Source: Rebecca billardiae RCC1528 (Eukaryota; Haptophyta). Taken from it: 64,000 nt of DNA. The notes beneath the pieces are model-generated. The model was given only the letters and a program-made list of their open reading frames with translations. It was not told the DNA's origin and searched no databases. The DNA lies in NCBI GenBank assembly GCA_965240325.2, contig OZ251233.1, positions 248,001 through 312,000 on the forward strand. Reading direction: 5' to 3'. Of this stretch, positions 50,901 to 62,900 are shown one piece after another (within the stretch, counting starts at the first letter, position 1; each line of letters opens with the position of its first letter). The translations under genes and the position numbers were made by a program.

Positions 50901-53900
50901 GCGGCCGCAGGCTTGCGGAAGCAGGCTGGTGCTGCTGCTCGGCTCAGTCGTGCGGCGCGAGGCGAGCGGGCAGGCGGGTGGCAGCGGTGCTGATTGGCGC
51001 GTCCTTGACGCCCATGCTCGCTCCGAGCCGCGCTGCACGCCGCGCCGCCGCCACTCCTCACGGCCGCGCGCCCGCAGGGCTGCGGCTCCGCGCCCGAGCC
51101 GCAGCCCTGCGGCCGCAGCCCTGCGGCCGCAGCCCTGCGGCCGCAGGCCTGCGCTGGCCCAGCAGGCTGCTGCTGCTGCTCGGCTCAGTCGCGTGGCGCG
51201 AGGCGATTGGCGCGTCCTCGACGCCCATGCTCGCTCCGAGCCGCGCTGCACGCCGCGCCGCCGCCACTCCTCACGGCCGCGCGCCCGCAGGGCTGCGGCT
51301 TCGCGCCCGAGCCGCAGCCCTGCGGCGCAGGCCTGCGGCCGCAGGCTTGCGGAAGCAGGCTGGTGCTGCTGCTCGGCTCAGTCGTGCGGCGCGAGGCGAG
51401 CGGGCAGGCGGGTGGCAGCGGTGCTGATTGGCGCGTCCTTGACGCCCATGCTCGCTCCGAGCCGCGCTGCACGCCGCGCCGCCGCCACTCCTCACGGCCG
51501 CGCGCCCGCAGGGCTGCGGCTCCGCGCCCGAGCCGCAGCCCTGCGGCCGCAGCCCTGCGGCCGCAGCCCTGCGGCCGCAGGCCTGCGGTGGCCCAGCAGG
51601 CTGCTGCTGCTGCTCGGCTCAGTCGCGTGGCGCGAGGCGATTGACGCGTCCTCGACGCCCATGCTCGCTCCGAGCCGCGCTGCACGCCGCGCCGCCGCCA
51701 CTCCTCACGGCCGCGCGCCCGCAGGGCTGCGGCTCCGCGCCCGAGCCGCAGCCCTGCGGCCGCAGCCCTGCGGCCGCAGCCCTGCGGCCGCAGGCCTGCG
51801 CTGGCCCAGCAGGCTGCTGCTGCTGCTCGGCTCACTCGCGCGGCGCGAGGCGATTGGCGCGTCCTCGACGCCCATGCTCGCTCCGAGCCGCGCTGCACGC
51901 CGCGCCGCCGCCACTCCTCACGGCCGCGCGCCCGCAGGGCTGCGGCTTCGCGCCCGAGCCGCAGCCCTGCGGCGCAGGCCTGCGGCCGCAGGCTTGCGGA
52001 AGCAGGCTGCTGCTGCTGCTCGGCTCAGTCGTGCGGCGCGAGGCGAGCGGGCAGGCGGGTGGCAGCGGTGCTGATTGGCGCGTCCTGGACGCCCATGCTC
52101 GCTCCGAGCCGCGCTGCACGCCGCGCTGCCGCCACTCCTCACGGCCGCGCGCCCGCTGGGCTGCGGCTCCGCGCCCGAGCCGCAGCCCTGCGGCCGCAGC
52201 CCTGCGGCCGCAGCCCTGCGGCCGCAGCCCTGCGGCCGCAGGCCTGCGGTGGCCCAGCAGGCTGCTGCTGCTGCTCGGCTCAGTCGCGCGGCGCGAGGCG
52301 ATTGGCGCGTCCTCGACGCCCATGCTCGCTCCGAGCCGCGCTGCATGACGCGCCGCCGCTGCTCCTCACGGCCGCGCGCCCGCAGGGCTGCGGCTTCGCG
52401 CCCGAGCCGCAGCCCTGCGGCGCAGGCCTGCGGCCGCAGGCTTGCGGAAGCAGGCTGCTGCTGCTGCTCGGCTCAGTCGTGCGGCGCGAGGCGAGCGGGC
52501 AGGCGGGTGGCAGCGGTGCTGATTGGCGCGTCCTCGACGCCCATGCTCGCTCCGAGCCGCGCTGCACGCCGCACCGCCGCCACTCCTCACGGCCGCGCGC
52601 CCGCAGGGCTGCGGCTCCGCGCCCGAGCCGCAGCCCTGCGGCCGCAGCCCTGCGGCCGCAGCCCTGCGGAAGCAGGCTGCTGCTGCTGCTCGGCTCAGTC
52701 GTGCGGCGCGAGGCGATTGGCGCGTCCTCGACGCCCATGCTCGCTCCGAGCCGCGCTGCATGACGCGCCGCCGCCGCTCCTCACGGCCGCGCGCCCGCAG
52801 GGCTGCGCCTCCGCGCCCGAGCCGCAGCCCTGCGGCCGCAGCCCTGCGGCCGCAGGCCTGCGCTGGCCCAGCAGGCTGCTGCTGCTGCTCGGCTCACTCG
52901 CGCGGCGCGAGGCGATTGGCGCGTCCTCGACGCCCATGCTCGCTCCGAGCCGCGCTGCATGACGCGCCGCCGCTGCTCCTCACGGCCGCGCGCCCGCAGG
53001 GCTGCGGCTTCGCGCCCGAGCCGCAGCCCTGCGGCGCAGGCCTGCGGCCGCAGGCTTGCGGAAGCAGGCTGCTGCTGCTGCTCGGCTCAGTCGTGCGGCG
53101 CGAGGCGAGCGGGCAGGCGGGTGGCAGCGGTGCTGATTGGCGCGTCCTCGACGCCCATGCTCGCTCCGAGCCGCGCTGCACGCCGCGCCGCCGCCACTGC
53201 TCACGGCCGCGCGCCCGCTGGGCTGCGGCTCCGCGCCCGAGCCGCAGCCCTGCGGCCGCAGCCCTGCGGCCGCAGCCCTGCGGCCGCAGGCCTGCGGTGG
53301 CCCAGCAGGCTGCTGCTGCTGCTCGGCTCAGTCGCGTGGCGCGAGGCGATTGGCGCGTCCTCGACGCCCATGCTCGCTCCGAGCCGCGCTGCACGCCGCG
53401 CCGCCGCCACTCCTCACGGCCGCGCGCCCGCAGGGCTGCGGCTTCGCGCCCGAGCCGCAGCCCTGCGGCGCAGGCCTGCGGCCGCAGGCTTGCGGAAGCA
53501 GGCTGGTGCTGCTGCTCGGCTCAGTCGTGCGGCGCGAGGCGAGCGGGCAGGCGGGTGGCAGCGGTGCTGATTGGCGCGTCCTTGACGCCCATGCTCGCTC
53601 CGAGCCGCGCTGCACGCCGCGCCGCCGCCACTCCTCACGGCCGCGCGCCCGCAGGGCTGCGGCTCCGCGCCCGAGCCGCAGCCCTGCGGCCGCAGCCCTG
53701 CGGCCGCAGCCCTGCGGCCGCAGGCCTGCGGTGGCCCAGCAGGCTGCTGCTGCTGCTCGGCTCAGTCGCGTGGCGCGAGGCGATTGGCGCGTCCTCGACG
53801 CCCATGCTCGCTCCGAGCCGCGCTGCACGCCGCGCCGCCGCCACTCCTCACGGCCGCGCGCCCGCAGGGCTGCGGCTTCGCGCCCGAGCCGCAGCCCTGC

Positions 53901-56900
53901 GGCGCAGGCCTGCGGCCGCAGGCTTGCGGAGGCAGGCTGCTGCTGCTGCTCGGCTCAGTCGTGCGGCGCGAGGCGAGCGGGCAGGCGGGTGGCAGCGGTG
54001 CTGATTGGCGCGTCCTGGACGCCCATGCTCGCTCCGAGCCGCGCTGCACGCCGCGCCGCCGCCACTCCTCACGGCCGCGCGCCCGCTGGGCTGCGGCTCC
54101 GCGCCCGAGCCGCAGCCCTGCGGCCGCAGCCCTGCGGCCGCAGCCCTGCGGCCGCAGGCCTGCGGTGGCCCAGCAGGCTGCTGCTGCTGCTCGGCTCAGT
54201 CGCGCGGCGCGAGGCGATTGGCGCGTCCTCGACGCCCATGCTCGCTCCGAGCCGCGCTGCATGACGCGCCGCCGCTGCTCCTCACGGCCGCGCGCCCGCA
54301 GGGCTGCGGCTTCGCGCCCGAGCCGCAGCCCTGCGGCGCAGGCCTGCGGCCGCAGGCTTGCGGAAGCAGGCTGCTGCTGCTGCTCGGCTCAGTCGTGCGG
54401 CGCGAGGCGAGCGGGCAGGCGGGTGGCAGCGGTGCTGATTGGCGCGTCCTCGACGCCCATGCTCGCTCCGAGCCGCGCTGCACGCCGCGCCGCCGCCACT
54501 CCTCACGGCCGCGCGCCCGCTGGGCTGCGGCTCCGCGCCCGAGCCGCAGCCCTGCGGCCGCAGCCCTGCGGCCGCAGCCCTGCGGCCGCAGGCCTGCGGT
54601 GGCCCAGCAGGCTGCTGCTGCTGCTCGGCTCAGTCGCGTGGCGCGAGGCGATTGGCGCGTCCTCGACGCCCATGCTCGCTCCGAGCCGCGCTGCACGCCG
54701 CGCCGCCGCCACTCCTCACGGCCGCGCGCCCGCAGGGCTGCGGCTTCGCGCCCGAGCCGCAGCCCTGCGGCGCAGGCCTGCGGCCGCAGGCTTGCGGAAG
54801 CAGGCTGGTGCTGCTGCTCGGCTCAGTCGTGCGGCGCGAGGCGAGCGGGCAGGTGGGTGGCAGCGGTGCTGATTGGCGCGTCCTTGACGCCCATGCTCGC
54901 TCCGAGCCGCGCTGCACGCCGCGCCGCCGCCACTCCTCACGGCCGCGCGCCCGCAGGGCTGCGGCTCCGCGCCCGAGCCGCAGCCCTGCGGCCGCAGCCC
55001 TGCGGCCGCAGCCCTGCGGCCGCAGGCCTGCGCTGGCCCAGCAGGCTGCTGCTGCTGCTCGGCTCAGTCGCGTGGCGCGAGGCGATTGGCGCGTCCTCGA
55101 CGCCCATGCTCGCTCCGAGCCGCGCTGCACGCCGCGCCGCCGCCACTCCTCACGGCCGCGCGCCCGCAGGGCTGCGGCTCCGCGCCCGAGCCGCAGCCCT
55201 GCGGCCGCAGCCCTGCGGCCGCAGCCCTGCGGCCGCAGGCCTGCGCTGGCCCAGCAGGCTGCTGCTGCTGCTCGGCTCACTCGCGCGGCGCGAGGCGATT
55301 GGCGCGTCCTCGACGCCCATGCTCGCTCCGAGCCGCGCTGCACGCCGCGCCGCCGCCACTCCTCACGGCCGCGCGCCCGCAGGGCTGCGGCTTCGCGCCC
55401 GAGCCGCAGCCCTGCGGCGCAGGCCTGCGGCCGCAGGCTTGCGGAAGCAGGCTGCTGCTGCTGCTCGGCTCAGTCGTGCGGCGCGAGGCGAGCGGGCAGG
55501 CGGGTGGCAGCGGTGCTGATTGGCGCGTCCTGGACGCCCATGCTCGCTCCGAGCCGCGCTGCACGCCGCGCCGCCGCCACTCCTCACGGCCGCGCGCCCG
55601 CTGGGCTGCGGCTCCGCGCCCGAGCCGCAGCCCTGCGGCCGCAGCCCTGCGGCCGCAGCCCTGCGGCCGCAGGCCTGCGGTGGCCCAGCAGGCTGCTGCT
55701 GCTGCTCGGCTCAGTCGCGCGGCGCGAGGCGATTGGCGCGTCCTCGACGCCCATGCTCGCTCCGAGCCGCGCTGCATGACGCGCCGCCGCTGCTCCTCAC
55801 GGCCGCGCGCCCGCAGGGCTGCGGCTTCGCGCCCGAGCCGCAGCCCTGCGGCGCAGGCCTGCGGCCGCAGGCTTGCGGAAGCAGGCTGCTGCTGCTGCTC
55901 GGCTCAGTCGTGCGGCGCGAGGCGAGCGGGCAGGCGGGTGGCAGCGGTGCTGATTGGCGCGTCCTCGACGCCCATGCTCGCTCCGAGCCGCGCTGCACGC
56001 CGCGCCGCCGCCACTCCTCACGGCCGCGCGCCCGCAGGGCTGCGGCTCCGCGCCCGAGCCGCAGCCCTGCGGCCGCAGCCCTGCGGCCGCAGCCCTGCGG
56101 AAGCAGGCTGCTGCTGCTGCTCGGCTCAGTCGTGCGGCGCGAGGCGAGCGGGCAGGCGGGTGGCAGCGGTGCTGATTGGCGCGTTTCCGACGCCCATGCT
56201 CGCTCCGAGCCGCGCTGCATGACGCGCCGCCGCCGCTCCTCACGGCCGCGCGCCCGCAGGGCTGCGCCTCCGCGCCCGAGCCGCAGCCCTGCGGCCGCAG
56301 CCCTGCGGCCGCAGGCCTGCGCTGGCCCAGCAGGCTGCTGCTGCTGCTCGGCTCACTCGCGCGGCGCGAGGCGATTGGCGCGTCCTCGACGCCCATGCTC
56401 GCTCCGAGCCGCGCTGCATGACGCGCCGCCGCTGCTCCTCACGGCCGCGCGCCCGCAGGGCTGCGGCTTCGCGCCCGAGCCGCAGCCCTGCGGCGCAGGC
56501 CTGCGGCCGCAGGCTTGCGGAAGCAGGCTGCTGCTGCTGCTCGGCTCAGTCGTGCGGCGCGAGGCGAGCGGGCAGGCGGGTGGCAGCGGTGCTGATTGGC
56601 GCGTCCTCGACGCCCATGCTCGCTCCGAGCCGCGCTGCACGCCGCGCCGCCGCCACTCCTCACGGCCGCGCGCCAGCTGGGCTGCGGCTCCGCGCCCGAG
56701 CCGCAGCCCTGCGGCCGCAGCCCTGCGGCCGCAGCCCTGCGGCCGCAGGCCTGCGGTGGCCCAGCAGGCTGCTGCTGCTGCTCGGCTCACTCGCGCGGCG
56801 CGAGGCGATTGGCGCGTCCTCGACGCCCATGCTCGCTCCGAGCCGCGCTGCACGCCGCGCCGCCGCCACTCCTCACGGCCGCGCGCCCGCAGGGCTGCGG

Positions 56901-59900
56901 CTCCGCGCCCGAGCCGCAGCCCTGCGGCCGCAGCCCTGCGGCCGCAGCCCTGCGGCCGCAGGCCTGCGCTGGCCCAGCAGGCTGCTGCTGCTGCTCGGCT
57001 CACTCGGGCGGCGCGAGGCGATTGGCGCGTCCTCGACGCCCATGCTCGCTTCGAGCCGCGCTGCACGCCGCGCCGCCGCCACTCCTCACGGCCGCGCGCC
57101 CGCAGGGCTGCGGCTCCGCGCCCGAGCCGCAGCCCTGCGGCCGCAGCGCTGCGGCCGCAGCCCTGCGGCCGCAGGCCTGCGGTGGCCCAGCAGGCTGCTG
57201 CTGCTGCTCGGCCCACTCGCGCGGCGCGAGGCGATTGGTGCGTCCTCGACGCCCATGCTCGCTCCGAGCCGCGCTGCACGCCGCGCCGCCGCCACTGCTC
57301 ACGGCCGCGCGCCCGCAGGGCTGCGGCTTCGCGCCCGAGCCGCAGCCCTGCGGCCGCAGGCCTGCGGCCGCAGGCCTGCGGAAGCAGGCTGCTGCTGCTG
57401 CTCGGCTCAGTCGTGCGGCGCGAGGCGAGCGGGCAGGCGGGTGGCAGTGGTGCTGATTGGCGCGTCCTCGACGCCCATGCTCGCTCCGAGCCGCGCTGCA
57501 TGCCACGCCGCCGCCACTCCTCACAGCCGCGCGCCCGCAGGGCTGCGGCTCCGCGCCCGAGCCGCAGCCCTGCGGCCGCAGCCCTGCGGCCGCAGGCCTG
57601 CGGCCGCAGGCCTGCGGTGGCCCAGCAGGCTTCTGCTGCTGCTCGGCTCAGTCGCGCGGCGCGAGGCGATCGGTGCGTCCTCGACGCCCATGCTGGCTCC
57701 GAGCCGCGCTGCATGCCGCGCCGCCGCCACTCCTCACGGCCGCGCGCCCGCAGGGCTGCGGCTCCGCGCCCGAGCCGCAGCCCTGCGGCCGCAGCCCTGC
57801 GGCCGCAGCCCTGCGGCCGCAGGCCTGCGGTGGCCCAGCAGGCTGCTGCTGCTGCTCGGCTCACTCGCGCGGCGCGAGGCGATTGGCGCGTCCTCGACGC
57901 CCATGCTCGCTCCGAGCCGCGCTGCACGCCGCGCCGCCGCCGCTCCTCACGGCCGCGCGCCCGCAGGGCTGCGGCTCCGCGCCCGAGCCGCAGCCCTGCG
58001 GCCGCAGCGCTGCGGCCGCAGCCCTGCGGCCGCAGGCCTGCGGTGGCCCAGCAGGCTGCTGCTGCTGCTCGGCCCACTCGCGCGGCGCGAGGCGATTGGT
58101 GCGTCCTCGACGCCCATGCTCGCTCCGAGCCGCGCTGCACGCCGCGCCGCCGCCACTCCTCACGGCCGCGCGCCCGCAGGGCTGCGGCTTCGCGCCCGAG
58201 CCGCAGCCCTGCGGCCGCAGGCCTGCGGCCGCAGGCCTGCGGAAGCAGGCTGCTGCTGCTGCTCGGCTCAGTCGTGCGGCGCGAGGCGAGCGGGCAGGCG
58301 GGTGGCAGTGGTGCTGATTGGCGCGTCCTCGACGCCCATGCTCGCTCCGAGCCGCGCTGCATGCCACGCCGCCGCCACTCCTCACGGCCGCGCGCCCGCA
58401 GGGCTGCGGCTCCGCGCCCGAGCCGCAGCCCTGCGGCCGCAGCCCTGCGGCCGCAGGCCTGCGGCCGCAGGCCTGCGGTGGCCCAGCAGGCTTCTGCTGC
58501 TGCTCGGCTCAGTCGCGCGGCGCGAGGCGATTGGCGCGTCCTCGACGCCCATGCTGGCTCCGAGCCGCGCTGCATGCCGCGCCGCCGCCACTCCTCACGG
58601 CCGCGCGCCCGCAGGGCTGCGGCTCCGCGCCCGAGCCGCAGCCCTGCGGCCGCAGCCCTGCGGCCGCAGCCCTGCGGCCGCAGGCCTGCGGTGGCCCAGC
58701 AGGCTGCTGCTGCTGCTCGGCTCACTCGCGCGGCGCGAGGCGATTGGCGCGTCCTCGACGCCCATGCTCGCTCCGAGCCGCGCTGCACGCCGCGCCGCCG
58801 CCACTCCTCACGGCCGCGCGCCCGCAGGGCTGCGCCTCCGCGCCCGAGCCGCAGCCCTGCGGCCGCAGCGCTGCGGCCGCAGGCCTGCGCTGGCCCAGCA
58901 GGCTGCTGCTGCTGCTCGGCTCAGTCGCGCGGCGAGCGTGCGGGCGGCTGGCGGTGGTGCTGGATGGCGCGTCCTCGACGCCCATGCTCGCTCCGAGCCG
59001 CGCTGCACGCCGCGCCGCCGCCACTCCTCACGGCCGCGCGCCCGCAGGGCTGCGGCTCCGCGCCCGAGCCGCAGCCCTGCGGCCGCAGCGCTGCGGCCGC
59101 AGCCCTGCGGCCGCAGGCCTGCGGTGGCCCAGCAGGCTGCTGCTGCTGCTCGATTCACTCGCGCGGCGCGAGGCGATTGGCGGGTCCTCGACGCCCATGC
59201 TCGCTCCGAGCCGCACTGCATGCCGCTCCGCCGCCACTCCTCACGGCCGCGCGCCCACAGGGCTGCGGCTCCGCGACCGAGCCGAAGGGCTGCGGCCGCA
59301 GGCCTGCGGCCGCAGCCCTGCGGAAGCAGGCTGATGCTGCTGCTCGGCTCAGTCGCGTGGCGCGAGGCGAGCGGGCGGGCGGTAGCCGCGGTGCTGATTG
59401 GCGCGTCCTCGACGCCCATGCTCGCTCAGAGCCGCGCTGCATGACGCGCCGCCGCCGCTCCTCACGGCCGCGCGCCCGCAGGGCTGCGGCTTCGCGCCCG
59501 AGCCGCAGGCCTGCGGCCGCAGGCCTGCGGTGGCCCAGCAGGCTGCTGCTGCTGCTCGGCCCACTCGCGCGGCGCGCGGCGATTGGCGCGTCCTCGACGC
59601 CCATGCTCGCTCCGAGCCGCACTGCATGCTGCGCCGCCGCCACTCCTCACGGCCGCGCGCCCACAGGGCTGCGGCTCCGCGCCCGAGCCGCAGCCCTGCG
59701 GCCGCAGCCCTGCGGCCGCAGGCCTGCGGCCGCAGGCCTGCGCTGGCCCAGCAGGCTGCTGCTGCTGCTCGGCTCAGTCGCGCGGCGAGCGGGCGGGCGG
59801 CTGGCGGTGGTGCTGGATGGCGCGTCCTCGACGCCCATGCTCGCTCCGAGCCGCGCTGCACGCCGCGCCGCCGCCACTCCTCACGGCCGCGCGCCCGCAG

Positions 59901-62900
59901 GGCTGCGGCTCCGCGCCCGAGCCGCAGCCCTGCGGCCGCAGCCCTGCGGCCGCAGCCCTGCGGCCGCAGGCCTGCGGCCGCAGGCCTGCGGTGGCCCAGC
60001 AGGCTGCTGCTGCTGCTCGGCCCACTCGCGCGGCGCGCGGCGATTGGCGCGTCCTCGACGCCCATGCTCGCTCCGAGCCGCACTGCATGCTGCGCCGCCG
60101 CCACTCCTCACGGCCGCGCGCCCACAGGGCTGCGGCTCCGCGACCGAGCCGCAGCCCTGCGGCCGCAGCCCTGCGGCCGCAGCCCTGCGGCCGCAGGCCT
60201 GCGCTGGCCCAGCAGGCTGCTGCTGCTGCTCGGCTCAGTCGCGCGGCGAGCGGGCGGGCGGCTGGCGGTGGTGCTGGATGGCGCGTCCTCGACGCCCATG
60301 CTCGCTCCGAGCCGCGCTGCACGCCGCGCCGCCGCCACTCCTCACGGCCGCGCGCCCGCAGGGCTGCGGCTCCGCGCCCGAGCCGCAGCCCTGCGGCCGC
60401 AGCCCTGCGGCCGCAGGCCTGCGGTGGCCCAGCAGGCTGCTGCTGCTGCTCGGCTCACTCACGCGGCGCGAGGCGATTGGCGCGTCCTCGACGCCCATGC
60501 TCGCTTCGAGCCGCGCTGCACGCCGCGCCGCCGCCACTCCTCACGGCCGCGCGCCCGCAGGGGTGCGGCTCCGCGCCCGAGCCGCAGCCCTGCGGCCGCA
60601 GCGCTGCGGCCGCAGGCCTGCGGCCGCAGGCCTGCGGTGGCCCAGCAGGCTGCTGCTGCTGCTCGGCCCACTCGCGCGGCGCGAGGCGATTGGCGCGTCC
60701 TCGACGCCCATGCTCGCTCCGAGCCGCGCTGCACGCCGCGCCGCCGCCACTCCTCACGGCCGCGCGCCCGCAGGGCTGCGGCTCCGCGCCCGAGCCGCAG
60801 CCCTGCGGCCGCAGGCCTGCGGCCGCAGGCCTGCGGAAGCAGGCTGCTGCTGCTGCTCGGCTCAGTCGTGCGGCGCGAGGCGAGCGGGCAGGCGGGTGGC
60901 AGTGGTGCTGATTGGCGCGTCTTCGACGCCCATGCTCGCTCCGAGCCGCGCTGCATGCCGCGCCGCCGCCACTCCTCACGGCCGCGCGCCCGCAGGGCTG
61001 CGGCTCCGCGCCCGAGCCGCAGCCCTGCGGCCGCAGCCCTGCGGCCGCAGCCCTGCGGAAGCAGGCTGCTGCTGCTGCTCGGCTCAGTCGTGCGGCGCGA
61101 GGCGAGCGGGCAGGCGGGTGGCAGCGGTGCTGATTGGCGCGTTTCCGACGCCCATGCTCGCTCCGAGCCGCGCTGCATGACGCGCCGCCGCCGCTCCTCA
61201 CGGCCGCGCGCCCGCAGGGCTGCGCCTCCGCGCCCGAGCCGCAGCCCTGCGGCCGCAGCCCTGCGGCCGCAGGCCTGCGCTGGCAAAGCAGGCTGCTGCT
61301 GCTGCTCGGCTCAGTCGCGCGGCGAGCGTGCGGGCGGCTGGCGGTGGTGCTGTATGGCGCGTCCTCGACGCCCATGCTCGATCCGAGCCGCGCTGCACGC
61401 CGCGCCGCCGCCACTCCTCACGGCCGCGCGCCCGCAGGGCTGCGGCTCCGCGCCCGAGCCGCAGCCCTGCGGCCGCAGCCCTGCGGCCGCAGGCCTGCGG
61501 TGGCCCAGCAGGCTGCTGCTGCTGCTCGGCTCAGTCGCGTGGCGCGAGGCGATCGGCGCGTCCTCGACACCCATGCTCGCTCCGATCTGCGCTGCATGCC
61601 GCGCCGCCGCCACTCCTCACGGCCGCGCGCCCGCAGGGCTGCGGCTCCGCGCCCGAGCCGCAGCCCTGCGGCCGCAGCGCTGCGGCCGCAGCCCTGCGGC
61701 CGCAGGCCTGCGGTGGCCCAGCAGGCTGCTGCTGCTGCTCGGCTCACTCGCGCGGCGCGCGGCGATTGGCGCGTCCTCGACGCCCATGCTCGCTCCGAGC
61801 CGCACTGCATGCCGCTCCGCCGCCACTCCTCACGGCCGCGCGCCCACAGGGCTGCGGCTCCGCGACCGAGCCGAAGGGCTGCTTCCGCAGGCCTGCGGCC
61901 GCAGCCCTGCGGAAGCAGGCTGATGCTGCTGCTCCGCTCAGTCGCGCGGCGCGAGGCGAGCGGGCGGGCGGTAGCCGCGGTGCTGATTGGCGCGTCCTCG
62001 ACGCCCATGCTCGCTCAGAGCCGCGCTGCATGACGCGCCGCCGCCGCTCCTCACGGCCGCGCGCCCGCAGGGCTGCGGCTTCGCGCCCGAGCCGCAGCCC
62101 TGCGGCCGCAGCCCTGCGGCCGCAGGCCGGCGGCCGCAGGCCTGCGGTGGCCCAGCAGGCTGCTGCTGCTGCTCGGCTCACTCGCGCGGCGCGAGGCGAT
62201 TGGCGCGTCCTCGACGCCCATGCTCGCTCCGAGCCGCGCTGCATGCCGCGCCGCCGCCACTCCTCACGGCCACGCGCCCGCAGGGCTGCGGCTCCGCGCC
62301 CGAGCCGCAGCCCTGCGGCCGCAGCCCTGCGGCCGCAGGCCTGCGGCCGCAGGCCTGCGGTGGCCCAGCAGGCTGCTGCTGCTGCTCGGCCCACTCGCGC
62401 GGCGCGAGGCGATTGGCGGGTCCTCGACGCCCATGCTCGCTCCGAGCCGCACTGCATGCCGCGCCGCCGCCACTCCTCACGGCCGCGCGCCCACAGGGCT
62501 GCGGCTCCGCGACCGAGCCGCAGCCCTGCGGCCGCAGGCCTGCGGCCGCAGGCCTGCGGCCGCAGGCCTGCGGTGGCCCAGCAGGCTGCTGCTGCTGCTC
62601 GGCTCAGTCGTGCGGCGCGAGGCGAGCGGGCAGGCGGGTGGCAGCAGTGCTGATTGGCGCGTCCCCGACGCCCATGCTCGCTCCGAGCCGCGCTGCATGC
62701 CGCGCCGCCGCCACTCCTCACGGCGGCGCGCCCGCAGGGCTGCGGCTCCGCGCCCGAGCCGCAGCCCTGCGGCCGCAGCCCTGCGGCCGCAGCCCTGCGG
62801 CCGCAGGCCTGCGGTGGCCCAGCAGGCTGCTGCTGCTGCTCGGTTCACTCGCGCGGCGCGAGGCGATTGGCGCGTCCTCGACGCCCATGCTCGCTCCGAG

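Noticed and set aside
55520-61180. 1886-residue frame and other long frames in satellite 2
   Set aside because: Monomers of 221 bp and 14-bp steps shift the frame, and the frame shows peptides from all three phases of the same monomer, so no single product is maintained. Both strands are open.
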